Part shown: positions 53,492-62,173 of the stretch, piece after piece | Layout of the letters: every line of letters begins with the position of its first letter | Position numbering within the stretch: the stretch's first letter is position 1 | Assembly (NCBI RefSeq): GCF_003012735.1 | Contig: NZ_PXYI01000002.1 | Coordinates: forward strand, 310,001 to 374,000 | Origin: Allosphingosinicella deserti | GTDB taxonomy: Bacteria; Pseudomonadota; Alphaproteobacteria; Sphingomonadales; Sphingomonadaceae | Length of the DNA: 64,000 bases | Direction of reading: 5' to 3' | Position numbers and translations under genes: made by a program | Notes under the pieces: generated by a model | What the model saw: the letters and a program-made list of their open reading frames with translations, nothing else | What the model was told of the DNA's origin: nothing | Databases searched by the model: none

Positions 53492-54540
53492 GCGGCCTCG
53501 CCGAAGTCGAGGACGGCCTGGAGGAGGCCGGGTTCGCCCCGATCGAGGCGGGCGAACAGATCCGGCGCGTCCTCGAACGCGGCGCGATGGGTGATCAGCG
53601 GCAGCAGGTTGAGGGTGCCGGAATGCTGCAGCTCCACCGCCGTCCGCCACAGTCTTGGCTTCGACCAGCGGTGCGACGCCTCGGGCGCAACGCCGGAGAT
53701 TTGCGAGCAGATCAGCTCCACCCGATTGTGATGGAATTCCTCGCCGAGCCGAAGGCCCGGCACCTCGCCTTGGAAGAACCCCATGGCGACCACGCGCGAG
53801 GCGTAAGCGACGGCGCGGATCGCGTCCGCCAATGCAGAGGCGGCACCGGAAACTTCGATGCAGACATCGGCGCCCCGCCCGCCGGTCATCGCCTTGATCC
53901 GCTCCGCCGCCCCACCGGCAGGATCGAGCGTCTCGTCGACACCGAGCCGGCGGGCGATATCCCGGCGAGCGGGATCGGGGTCGATGGCGATCACCCGGGC
54001 ACCGCTGGCGCGGGCGGCCTGGGCGACGATCTGGCCGGGAACGCCGAGCCCCCAGAGTGCGACCACATCGCCGATTCGCAGCCGGGCATCGTGAACCCCG
54101 TTCAGCGCGACTGCACCGATATGCGAGAAGATTCCGATCAGGGGATCGGAACCGGCCGGCATCAGCCGGTCCCGCGCCCAGCCCGCGTCCGCGACATGGT
54201 GCGTGCGGTGGCCCCAGGTGCCGTAGACGCGGTCGCCGACGCGCACGCCAGCCACATCCGGGCCGGTCCCGACGATCTCGCCGACTTCCTCATACCCGAG
54301 ATTGCGCACCGGGTAGGGCCAGCTCGCTTCCTCGGCAGGAACGAACAGGCGCCGCGCCTCGTCGAAGGCCTTGTGCATGAACGGGTTGGTGCCACGATAT
54401 TGCGACAATTCGGTGCCGGCCGAGATGCCTGAATGGAGGGTGCGGATCAGCACTTCGCCGGCGCCCGGGCTGGCCGGCGCCAAGGGTTCGAAGGCGAGCG
54501 CCCGCGGGGCGTCGAGCCGGAGGGCCGAAGGATTCATCAT
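53488..54540 (-). CDS. MDR-superfamily dehydrogenase lacking canonical zinc ligands
   Basis: This 350-residue protein has the medium-chain dehydrogenase fold: a GroES-like N-terminal domain and a nucleotide-binding domain with 'ALWGLGVPGQIVAQAA' near residue 160 and 'GARVIAIDPDPARRDIARRLG' features near 181. Where classical enzymes have a Cys and His-Glu for catalytic zinc, this one has 'SGISAGTE' and 'GYEEVG', and the four structural Cys are absent, so it probably works without zinc. It is coupled to a Gfo/Idh gene, as in known fused 'bi-domain' oxidoreductases. Starts with two Met codons; 54540 gives the ATGA overlap. Confidence 0.87.
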   Translation of the reverse strand: MMNPSALRLDAPRALAFEPLAPASPGAGEVLIRTLHSGISAGTELSQYRGTNPFMHKAFDEARRLFVPAEEASWPYPVRNLGYEEVGEIVGTGPDVAGVRVGDRVYGTWGHRTHHVADAGWARDRLMPAGSDPLIGIFSHIGAVALNGVHDARLRIGDVVALWGLGVPGQIVAQAARASGARVIAIDPDPARRDIARRLGVDETLDPAGGAAERIKAMTGGRGADVCIEVSGAASALADAIRAVAYASRVVAMGFFQGEVPGLRLGEEFHHNRVELICSQISGVAPEASHRWSKPRLWRTAVELQHSGTLNLLPLITHRAAFEDAPDLFARLDRGEPGLLQAVLDFGEAA

Positions 54541-55793
54541 GCCACCTCGTGCGCATTGGCGAGCGCCGCCCGCCGGATCGAGTTCCGCATCAGCAGGATC
54601 AGCACGACGGCAACAACATAGAGAGCGGCGAGTGACGTCATTCCGGCCGCCATGCCGAAGCGCTCTGCTGCGGCCGCGACCGCGATCGGCGTGATCCCGG
54701 CGCCGATGAAGCCGCACAGGGTCATCATGCCCACAGCCGTCGCGCGCGCCTGCGGTGGCACCACGTCGTGCATCGACGCGTAGATGCAGCCGTCGAACAG
54801 GCCTTTGCCGATGCTGGTGGCGAGCAGCACAACGCCGACGCCGATCGCCGTGGTGACCCAGGCCAGCGGCAACAGCAGAATGGCCGCGGCCGAAAGGCCG
54901 ATCGCGAGCGTGTAGAAGCGGCCGACCGGCGTTCGCCGGGCAAGGGTGTCGGCCAGCAATCCCCCCAAGGGCACCGAGAGGAAGCCGGCGAGATTGATGG
55001 TCGCCGAGCCCCAAAGGGCTGAACTGCCGAGATCGAGACCGAGGGCGTCGTGAACATAGGTCGGCGCCCAGAAGGTCAGGCCCGTCGAGGCACCCGTTCC
55101 CAGAAAGAAGACCGCGCACAGCATCACCGCCGGCGGTGTCCGCAGGACGATCCCGATCGGCTCGCGTCCCTTCCCCGCAACGGCGGCGGTGCGGCGAATC
55201 GGGGCATCGCGCAAAAAGCGGACCAGGACGAATGCATGCGCCAGCCCGATCACGGCGAACAGCACGAACGGCGCGTGCCAGCCGACGCGATCGGCGATCA
55301 TGCCGGCGAAGAGGGCGCCGAGGCCCGCACCGGCGAACACCGCCGTCTGGTGCAGCGACAGAGCGCGGCTGCGCATTTCCGGCCGGTGCCAGTCGCCGAT
55401 CAGCGCGGTCGCGGTGGGATAGTAACTGGCCTCGCCCAGCGCCACGAGGCCGCGGAAGGCGAGCAGCATGACGAACCCGGTGGACAGCGGCGTGAGCCCG
55501 GTCGCGATGCTCCAGAAGATGAGGCCGTAGAGGATGACCCGGGAGCGCCGGGCACTGTCTCCGGCTCGGCCGAAGAAGAAGGCAGCGACCGCGTAGATCC
55601 AGAAAAACACCGATCCGAACAGCGCCAGCTGGGTCGGGGTGAGCCCGAATTCGGTGCGCAGCTGGGGCAGCACGGCGGGAAGGATCGATCGGTCCGCCGA
55701 GTTGAGGAAGGCCACCATCCACAGCAAGGCGACCAGCGCCCATGGGTAGCGAGGATGTGCGGGGCGCGGTGGATCGGCGGCCAGGCTGCTCAT
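54537..55793 (-). CDS. MFS transporter
   Basis: This 418-residue carrier has 12 predicted membrane helices. The helix 1-2 region has 'VAFLNSADRSILPAVLPQLRTEFGLTPTQLALFGSVF' features near residue 28, and the loop 2-3 signature 'FGRAGDSARRSRVI' lies near 74. It resembles the organic anion / hexuronate type of MFS carriers, so an acidic glycoside or glycerate derivative is a plausible substrate. It overlaps the glycerate kinase stop and the MDR gene start by ATGA. It is the only inner-membrane transporter in the locus. Confidence 0.88.
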   Translation of the reverse strand: MSSLAADPPRPAHPRYPWALVALLWMVAFLNSADRSILPAVLPQLRTEFGLTPTQLALFGSVFFWIYAVAAFFFGRAGDSARRSRVILYGLIFWSIATGLTPLSTGFVMLLAFRGLVALGEASYYPTATALIGDWHRPEMRSRALSLHQTAVFAGAGLGALFAGMIADRVGWHAPFVLFAVIGLAHAFVLVRFLRDAPIRRTAAVAGKGREPIGIVLRTPPAVMLCAVFFLGTGASTGLTFWAPTYVHDALGLDLGSSALWGSATINLAGFLSVPLGGLLADTLARRTPVGRFYTLAIGLSAAAILLLPLAWVTTAIGVGVVLLATSIGKGLFDGCIYASMHDVVPPQARATAVGMMTLCGFIGAGITPIAVAAAAERFGMAAGMTSLAALYVVAVVLILLMRNSIRRAALANAHEVA

Positions 55794-57112
55794 GAGTCGA
55801 TGCCTCCGGCCGGGTGAATCAGGATCGCCCGGAAATCGTTGACGTTGGTGAGGGTCGGTCCCGTCACCACCAGATCGCCGAGTGCTTCGAAGAACAGGAA
55901 GGCATTGTTCTCGGCAAGGTGCGACGCCGGATCGAGCCCGGCCTTGGCGGCACGTACGAGGGTGGTCGGAGTCACCACGGCACCGGCGGCATGCTCGGTG
56001 CCGTCGATCCCGTCGGTATCGCAGGCCAGCGCCCAGATACCGGGTTCTCCGTCGAGGGCGACGGCGAGGCCGAGCAGATATTCGAGGTTGCGGCCGCCCC
56101 GTCCCGCTTTGTTGACTACGGTCACGGTCGTCTCGCCGCCGGAGAGCACGGCCCGGCGCGGCCCGCCGGCACGGGCGAGACGGCGCGACAGCGCGGCATG
56201 GCTGGCGCCGAGGTGCCGCGCTTCCGCCTGCAACTGATCGCCGAGATCGGTGACGTGATAGCCGATCTCGCCGGCGAGCCGCGCGGCGCCGGCAAGCGCG
56301 TCGCGCGCCCTGGCGATGACCAGGGTCTCGCAGCCGGCAAGGCCGAGGCTGTCGGCAGAGGGAGTCTCGTTCGCCGGATCCTGCAGCGCGGCGGCAACCT
56401 CGGCGGGCGGGCGAATGCCGTAGCGATCGATGATCTCGCGCGCCATTTCCAGGCTGCTATTGTCGGCCACAGTCGGCCCGGAGGAGACGAAGGAGGGGTC
56501 GTCGCCGGGCACGTCCGAGATGATCCAGGTGGTCACGGCCGCGGCGCCGGCGGCCACCGCGAGGCGGCCGCCCTTGATCGCGGAAAGGTGTTTTCGCACC
56601 CGGTTGATCTCTTCGATGGTCGCGCCGGACTGAAGCAGCGCGCGCGTAATCGCCTGCTTGTCGGCGAGATTGAGGCCGGGCGCCGGTGCCGCCAGCAGGG
56701 CCGAGCCGCCGCCGGACAGCAGCACCAGCATGCGGTCACCAGCCTGCAGCGTACCGGCGAGTTCGAGCGCACGATGGGCGGCACGCACGCTGTTCTCGTC
56801 CGGATAGGGATGCCCGGCCTCGATCACCTCGACATTCGGCCAGTTCACGTCGCCGGGGGGCAGATGGCCGTGGCGGGTGACGACCAGACCCTGCATTGCC
56901 GGATCGGTCGTCCGTTCGAGCGCGATCCGCATCATGTCGGCGGCACCCTTGCCTACCGCGATCACGATGGTCCGGCCATGCGGAGAGGCCGGCAACCTGG
57001 AGGGCATCGCAACTTCGGCCGACACGGAGCGGACCGCCTCGCCGAACAGGGCGGTAAGATCGGCACGCATTCTGTCGTCGGCTTGCGCCGCGGCGGTCAT
57101 GCCGATGTCCAT
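55790..57112 (-). CDS. Glycerate 2-kinase (MOFRL/GckA type)
   Basis: This 440-residue protein matches the type-2 glycerate kinase family. 'TIVIAVGKGAADMM' lies near residue 48, 'LSGGGSALL' near 133, 'IEEINRVRKHLSAIKGGRLA' features near 165, 'SDVPGDDPSFVSSGPTV' near 200, and the MOFRL domain 'ACDTDGIDGTEHAAGAVV' near 370. It phosphorylates D-glycerate to 2-phosphoglycerate, which enters lower glycolysis (enolase, pyruvate kinase). I chose ATG 57112. Its stop overlaps the MFS start (ATGA). Its presence in a glycosidase operon implies that glycerate is a product. Confidence 0.92.
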   Translation of the reverse strand: MDIGMTAAAQADDRMRADLTALFGEAVRSVSAEVAMPSRLPASPHGRTIVIAVGKGAADMMRIALERTTDPAMQGLVVTRHGHLPPGDVNWPNVEVIEAGHPYPDENSVRAAHRALELAGTLQAGDRMLVLLSGGGSALLAAPAPGLNLADKQAITRALLQSGATIEEINRVRKHLSAIKGGRLAVAAGAAAVTTWIISDVPGDDPSFVSSGPTVADNSSLEMAREIIDRYGIRPPAEVAAALQDPANETPSADSLGLAGCETLVIARARDALAGAARLAGEIGYHVTDLGDQLQAEARHLGASHAALSRRLARAGGPRRAVLSGGETTVTVVNKAGRGGRNLEYLLGLAVALDGEPGIWALACDTDGIDGTEHAAGAVVTPTTLVRAAKAGLDPASHLAENNAFLFFEALGDLVVTGPTLTNVNDFRAILIHPAGGIDS

Positions 57113-57233
57113 GCTGCTCACTGCCGATCGCCCTCCCGACCGGTCTCGCTGCCGGCTCGACCACAAAGCTGACGGCTAGGTCATCGCGCGGATAGAGGCC
57201 GTGAATGCAACGCTGTGTTCCAGGATCGGCAAC

Positions 57234-58139
57234 TCAGATCAGGTCCCAGGACAATGTCGGCCGGAGATGCTCGACCAGATAATCGATGAGAGTGCGCACC
57301 CGCACCGGCACCCCTTTGGGATCGGCGAAGAGCGCGAAGAATTGCATGTCGGCCGCCTGCCAGCCGGGCAGGACTTCGACGAGCCGGCCATCGGCGAGAT
57401 CGCGCTTGCACAGGAAGGCGGGCAGGCTGGCAATGCCGAGTTCGCTGAGCACCGCCTGTCGAAGCAGCAGCAGGTCGTTGCACAGCAGGCGCGGCAGGAA
57501 GTCGACGGAGACTTCGAGATCGTCCTTGTGCAACGCCCAGCGGTGGCGGCGATCGACCGTGCCGCTGGCGAGCAGATCGAAGCGCGGCAGCTCGACGTGG
57601 CTTTGCGGCATGCCCTTGCGTTCGAAATAGCCGGGTGCGCCGAAGACACCGCAACCGGTGCTGCCGAGCTTGACCGCGATCAGGCCTGAATCGGGGAAGG
57701 GGCCGACGGCGAGGGCGACGTCGAACCCGGCCCGCAGCAGCCCGATCGCATCGTCGGAGAGCACGCTGACCAGGCGGACGTCGGGAAATTGCTGCAGGAA
57801 TTCGGCGAGCAGCGGCCCGATCAGGCTTTGGCCAAGCACATAGGGAATGGCGATCCGGACCACGCCCTGGGGCGTGCTGCGTCCGTCGAGCAATGCCCGC
57901 TCGCCGTCGCGCAGCACGCCCATCGATCGCAGGCAATATTGGAAGAAGAGCTGACCTTCCTGGGTGGGCGTGACCGCACGCGTCGACCTGTGGAGCAGCT
58001 GGACGCCGAGATGCTCCTCGAGCCGTGTCAGTCGACGGCTCACCGTCGACTTGGGAAGACCCAGCGCCTGCCCCGCCCGAGTCAGATTTTCGGTCTCGAC
58101 CACTTTCGTGAAGACCATCAGATCGCCGAGATCGAGCAT
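57234..58139 (-). CDS. LysR-family transcriptional regulator
   Basis: This 301-residue regulator has an N-terminal winged helix-turn-helix ('LMVFTKVVETENLTRAGQALGLPKSTVSRRLTRLEEHLG' features, residues 7-45) and a C-terminal effector-binding domain with 'VRIAIPYVLGQSLIGPLLAEFL' features near 92. It lies on the same strand just upstream of the glycerate kinase (121-base gap) and is divergent from the TonB receptor, the classic position of a local LysR activator. An inverted repeat lies 32-52 bases upstream of its start. Confidence 0.93.
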   Translation of the reverse strand: MLDLGDLMVFTKVVETENLTRAGQALGLPKSTVSRRLTRLEEHLGVQLLHRSTRAVTPTQEGQLFFQYCLRSMGVLRDGERALLDGRSTPQGVVRIAIPYVLGQSLIGPLLAEFLQQFPDVRLVSVLSDDAIGLLRAGFDVALAVGPFPDSGLIAVKLGSTGCGVFGAPGYFERKGMPQSHVELPRFDLLASGTVDRRHRWALHKDDLEVSVDFLPRLLCNDLLLLRQAVLSELGIASLPAFLCKRDLADGRLVEVLPGWQAADMQFFALFADPKGVPVRVRTLIDYLVEHLRPTLSWDLI

Positions 58140-58170
58140 CCTCGAACGCTAGAGCTTCGTTCCGGATACG

Positions 58171-58191
58171 GCAACACATCGTTGCACGATG
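58171..58191. promoter_or_regulatory. Overlapping inverted repeats between lysR and the TonB receptor gene
   Basis: GCAAC (58171-58175), ACATC, GTTGC (58181-58185) and CATCGT (58177-58182), TGC, ACGATG (58186-58191) are two overlapping perfect inverted repeats. They lie 32 bases before the LysR start and about 107 bases before the receptor ATG. Their position suits a LysR-type operator controlling both directions. That is inference from location and symmetry. Confidence 0.5.
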
Positions 58192-58297
58192 ACGGGCTAG
58201 CGACTGGAAGGACGAACCATCACGCTTGCAGAACGACAGCGGACCAACGCTGCGCAGCCGGCACGACACTCGGCCATGCTTGAGGAGGGGAAGGATT

Positions 58298-60799
58298 ATG
58301 AAGAGGCTCCATCACGGGCTCCGCGCCGCCTATCTTGCGGCCACTGCTCTGACGATGCTCGCGCCCGTCGCTGCCTTTGCCCAGGCTCCGGCGGAAGGCG
58401 ACGCTGGCGCGGACCCCGTCGCGGCGGCCCCGGCGGACGAGATTGCCCCGGTGCCCACCGACGAGGAAGAGATCATCATCACCGGTACGAGCGTCGGGCG
58501 CCCCGCGCTCGATACGCCGCTTGCGGTGACCACGATCGGCGACGAGCGGCTGCAGAAGCTGAGCGTGAGCAGCCAGGCGGACATCCTCAACACCATCCCG
58601 ACGATCAAGGCCGATGCAAGCGGCGGCGAGGTGGCGTCGAACGTGTTCGTCGCCGGCCTGCCTTCGGGCGGCCAGTATCAATTCACTCCGCTCATGTATG
58701 ACGGCATGCCGATCTTCAGCAGCTTCGGCCTCAACAGTTCGGCTTACGACGTCTATGCGCGCAACGATCTCGGCATCCAGCGGCTCGAATTCGTCCGCGG
58801 CGGCGTTTCCAACCTGTTCGGCCCCGGATCGGTGGCCGGCCTGATCAACTACATCTCGGCGACGGGCGGCCCCGAGCATCACGGAATCGCCCAGCTCGAA
58901 TGGGCGGAGCGCGGCCGCATGCGCGCCGATTTCGCCGTGAACGGGCCGGCCGGAGGCAATCTCTTCTACGCCCTCTCTGGTTTCGTGCGCACCGACGAGG
59001 GGCCGATCCGTACCGGCCTCCCGACCGAGGGTTTCCAGCTTCGCGGCAACCTCAAATACGAATTCAACAGCGGCCGGGGCTCGGTCACTGTGTTCGGCCA
59101 ATATATCGACGATCAGACCCAATTCTATCTGCCGATCCCGCTCGACGGGACGACCCGCAATCGAGTGCGCGGCAATGACGGCAAGATTGTCTACTCGGTC
59201 CAGGGGCCGGAGGCCGGCCGCCTCGGCTTCAACACGCCCGACGGGCGGTTCCGAACCGAGATCACCGAAGGCGTGACTACCAAAGGCGGCATGGTCGGCC
59301 TTGCCTTCGACAATGATTTCGGCGGCATCGGGATCAATGGCCGCGTCCGCTATGCCGATTACAAGCACAGGTTCGGCCTGTTCTCCGACGGCGACGGAAT
59401 CATCAACGTTCCCGAATCCCTGCAGGGATTCCTCACCAACCGAGGTCTTGGATCCCTCGCGAATGCGAGCTTCACCTTCGCCGACAACGGCGTAGCGGTG
59501 CCGTCCGACTATCTGCTGTTCGCCAATCGAACCACCGACCGGGATCGGCCCGCAACGGATTTCAGCGCCGAGCTCAACCTGACAGCAAAGGCGACCACCG
59601 GTGCAATCCAGCACAATTTCACCCTCGGCGGCTTCTATGCCAACGCAAAGGCGCGCGACGTCAACGTGACGTCCACCTACTTGGCGGAGTTGAACAACCG
59701 GCCGAGGCTGATCAACCTGTCGGTGCGTAATCCGATCACCGGCGCCGTCACCATCGTGTCGGCTGACGGACTGATCAACGCGGGGGCCGGCTACGTCAAC
59801 AACCGCCACCAAGCGGAGCGCTATGCCGCCTACGTCGCCGACCAGATCGAAGCCGGGCGTTTCTCGCTCGACATCGGCGCCCGCGTCGAACATTTCAAAG
59901 GCGACATCCGCCGCGAGCGCACCGCCACGTTCGTCACGGACACCGCGACCCCGAACCTCGCAACCGCATTGCGCGATGTGATCTGGGGCAACGACACCTT
60001 CCTCGCCGCCGAGGTCGACACGACCGAGTGGGCGGTCGCGGCCGGCGCGCTGTATCGTATCAGCGACAATTTCAGCCTCTACGCCAATGCGTCGCGAGGC
60101 TACTTCTTCCCGGAAATCCGCTCGGTGACCTTCAATGCGCTCGGCGAGGCCGCATCCTATGAAGGCGAGATCATCAAGCAGGCTTCGGCGGGCCTCAAGT
60201 TCGACGGCGGCCGCTTTGCCGGAACGATTGCCGGTTTTTATACCAAGCTCGACAACCGGCGGCAGGTGCTGTTCGTCAATGACGGTGCCGGCGGGCTTAC
60301 CGAGCGGGTCAATCTGGTCGGGACCGAGAGCTATGGGCTGGAGGCGACGGCGCTCATACGGTTGTTCAGGAATTTGCGGATCGAGGGCAATCTCACACTC
60401 CAGGACCATAAATATACCGATTTCGACACCACCCCCGCGAACATCGGCAACGAGCTCGAGCGCCAGCCCAACCTCCTCTACAATGCCGGCCTGTTCTACG
60501 ATGACGATCGCTTCGATTTCTCGCTGTTCACAAACTATACCGGCGACACTTTCACGGCCGCGAACAACGCCATCGAACTCGAAGGCTTCAACGTCGTCAA
60601 CCTCGACGCGGGCGTGAAGTTTCCCGTGCGCGGAGTCGCCGTGCGCGCCGCGATCAACGTCTTCAACCTGCTGGACAGCGACGCCACCACCGAAGGGTCG
60701 CCGCGGCAGGATTCCTCGCAATCGGCCGGCGGCGCGTTCTTCGTCGGGCGTCCGGTGCTGCCGCGCCGCATCACCGCGCGGCTCAGCATCGCCTTTTGA
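58298..60799 (+). CDS. TonB-dependent outer membrane receptor of the glycoside locus
   Basis: This 833-residue receptor has a signal peptide ('YLAATALTMLAPVAAFAQ'), a TonB-box-like 'EEEIIITGTS' near residue 60, a plug domain with 'SVSSQADILNTIPTIKADASGG' features near 88 and 'LGIQRLEFVRGGVSNLFGPGSVAGLINYIS' features near 165, and a beta barrel ending 'RITARLSIAF' with a terminal Phe. ATG 58298 is chosen over an earlier start because of the GAGGAGGGGAAGG ribosome binding site and the leader. It is divergent from lysR and followed by a strong hairpin and the MGH1-like hydrolase gene, so it should import the substrate of this locus. Confidence 0.92.
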   Translation: MKRLHHGLRAAYLAATALTMLAPVAAFAQAPAEGDAGADPVAAAPADEIAPVPTDEEEIIITGTSVGRPALDTPLAVTTIGDERLQKLSVSSQADILNTIPTIKADASGGEVASNVFVAGLPSGGQYQFTPLMYDGMPIFSSFGLNSSAYDVYARNDLGIQRLEFVRGGVSNLFGPGSVAGLINYISATGGPEHHGIAQLEWAERGRMRADFAVNGPAGGNLFYALSGFVRTDEGPIRTGLPTEGFQLRGNLKYEFNSGRGSVTVFGQYIDDQTQFYLPIPLDGTTRNRVRGNDGKIVYSVQGPEAGRLGFNTPDGRFRTEITEGVTTKGGMVGLAFDNDFGGIGINGRVRYADYKHRFGLFSDGDGIINVPESLQGFLTNRGLGSLANASFTFADNGVAVPSDYLLFANRTTDRDRPATDFSAELNLTAKATTGAIQHNFTLGGFYANAKARDVNVTSTYLAELNNRPRLINLSVRNPITGAVTIVSADGLINAGAGYVNNRHQAERYAAYVADQIEAGRFSLDIGARVEHFKGDIRRERTATFVTDTATPNLATALRDVIWGNDTFLAAEVDTTEWAVAAGALYRISDNFSLYANASRGYFFPEIRSVTFNALGEAASYEGEIIKQASAGLKFDGGRFAGTIAGFYTKLDNRRQVLFVNDGAGGLTERVNLVGTESYGLEATALIRLFRNLRIEGNLTLQDHKYTDFDTTPANIGNELERQPNLLYNAGLFYDDDRFDFSLFTNYTGDTFTAANNAIELEGFNVVNLDAGVKFPVRGVAVRAAINVFNLLDSDATTEGSPRQDSSQSAGGAFFVGRPVLPRRITARLSIAF

Positions 60800-60809
60800 G
60801 TTCTCCCCT

Positions 60810-60841
60810 GGCGGGACGGCGCAGGTCGTCCCGCCATTTTC
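60810..60841 (+). terminator. Intrinsic terminator-like hairpin between receptor and hydrolase
   Basis: GGCGGGACG (60810-60818) pairs perfectly with CGTCCCGCC (60827-60835), followed by ATTTTC. The hairpin lies 10 bases after the receptor stop and ends only 16 bases before the hydrolase start, leaving no room for a separate promoter downstream. Hydrolase mRNA therefore depends on read-through or on a promoter inside the receptor gene. Confidence 0.75.
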
Positions 60842-60857
60842 TCGTACCGAGGCAGGT

Positions 60858-62126
60858 TTGACCCAGGATTCCAACACGGCACGCGCGATTCTAAAGGCCA
60901 ATGATCGCGGCGGCTACACGGTGCCGAACGGCCGGGTCTATCCGTTCCAGTGGAACTGGGATTCGGCTTTCGTAGCGCTCGGCTTCGACACCTTCGACCG
61001 GGATCGCGCCTGGACCGAAATCGAGACCCTGTTCCGCGCGCAATGGCCGGACGGCTTCGTCCCCCACATCGTGTTCTGGCAGGAGGATGACGGCTATTTC
61101 CCTGGGCCGGGTGTCTGGGACAGCGGGCGGACGCCGCCGACGTCGGGGATCACCCAGCCACCGGTCGCGGCGACTGTCGTCCGCACGCTGTGGGACAGTG
61201 CCGCGGCCGCCGGACAATCCGAACATTATCGCCCGCGCGCCCAGGCGCTGTTCGATCGCCTGCTTGGCTGGCATCGCTGGTTCGCCGAGCATCGCGATGC
61301 CAATCGCAGCGGCGTCGTCGTGGCGATGCATCCGTGGGAAACCGGCCGCGACAATTCCCCGGAATGGGATGTGCCGGGCGTCCCGATCGATGTCTCGAAC
61401 GTCGGTGAATATACAAGGCGCGACACCGGCCATCTCGACGCCAAGATGCGCCCGACGAAGCTGGAATATGATCGCTATCTCGCCCTCGTCCAGTTCGGGC
61501 GGGCCGCGGGATGGGACCATGCGGCGATCGCGCGCAGCAATCCATTCCGGGTCGCCGACGTCGGCATGTCGATGATCCTGCTGCGCGCCAACCGGGATCT
61601 GCTCGCTCTGGCACAGGCGCTCGGCCGGAACGGCGACGAGATTGCGAGGTGGATCGCCGACGCCGAAGCCGGGATCCACATTCTCTGGGACGCCGAGCGC
61701 CGCACCTGGTGCTCGCGCGATCTGCTCACCGGGCGGCATTCGGGTTATGTCACCAGCGCATCCTTCCTGAGCTTCTACGCGGGGCTTCGCGATCCCGAGC
61801 GGGATGAGGCGATGATGGCCCATTTCGACCGCATCGCGGAGCGGGTGCGCTACATGGTGCCGAGCCTCGATCCCGACGATACCGGGTTTCAGATGATCCG
61901 CTATTGGCGCGGTCCGGTCTGGGCGGTGGTCAACTGGATGATCGGCCAGGGCCTGGCGGAAGCTGGCCACGAAGCGCGCGCGAAGCGGGTGCGCTCGGAT
62001 ACGCTCGCCCTTATCCAGGGCAGCGGCTTTTACGAGGCGTTCAACCCACTCGACGGCTCCGGCAGTGGCGGCGACGATTTTTCCTGGACTGCCGCGATCG
62101 CCCTTGCGTGGCAGACGCCGAGCTGA
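60858..62126 (+). CDS. MGH1-like (GH63-type) glycoside hydrolase, predicted glycosylglycerate hydrolase
   Basis: This 422-residue (alpha/alpha)6-barrel hydrolase resembles bacterial mannosylglycerate/glucosylglycerate hydrolases. It has 'YPFQWNWDSAFVALGF' near residue 28, the general acid candidate Asp165 in 'ETGRDNSPEWD', 'YWRGPVWAVVNWMI' near 350, and the general base candidate Glu393 in 'FYEAFNPLDGSGSGG' followed by 'FSWTAA'. There is no leader, so it is cytoplasmic. The start is a TTG at 60858 with GAGGCAGG upstream; no in-frame ATG lies near. Relatives release D-glycerate and a hexose, matching the glycerate kinase in the divergent operon. Trehalase-like activity is an alternative. Confidence 0.85.
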   Translation: MTQDSNTARAILKANDRGGYTVPNGRVYPFQWNWDSAFVALGFDTFDRDRAWTEIETLFRAQWPDGFVPHIVFWQEDDGYFPGPGVWDSGRTPPTSGITQPPVAATVVRTLWDSAAAAGQSEHYRPRAQALFDRLLGWHRWFAEHRDANRSGVVVAMHPWETGRDNSPEWDVPGVPIDVSNVGEYTRRDTGHLDAKMRPTKLEYDRYLALVQFGRAAGWDHAAIARSNPFRVADVGMSMILLRANRDLLALAQALGRNGDEIARWIADAEAGIHILWDAERRTWCSRDLLTGRHSGYVTSASFLSFYAGLRDPERDEAMMAHFDRIAERVRYMVPSLDPDDTGFQMIRYWRGPVWAVVNWMIGQGLAEAGHEARAKRVRSDTLALIQGSGFYEAFNPLDGSGSGGDDFSWTAAIALAWQTPS

Positions 62127-62173
62127 TCGACTTTGCGCTGGCGCGGCGCCGAATTGTCGGCAATTCGCCGCGC

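Noticed and set aside
58220-60901. An 893-residue frame antisense to the second TonB receptor
   Set aside because: Same pattern of antisense shadow; the plus strand encodes a clear receptor with leader, plug and barrel.
50826-62126. A Bacteroidetes-type SusCD polysaccharide locus
   Set aside because: There is a TonB receptor but no SusD-like lipoprotein, and the glycosidases lack signal peptides.
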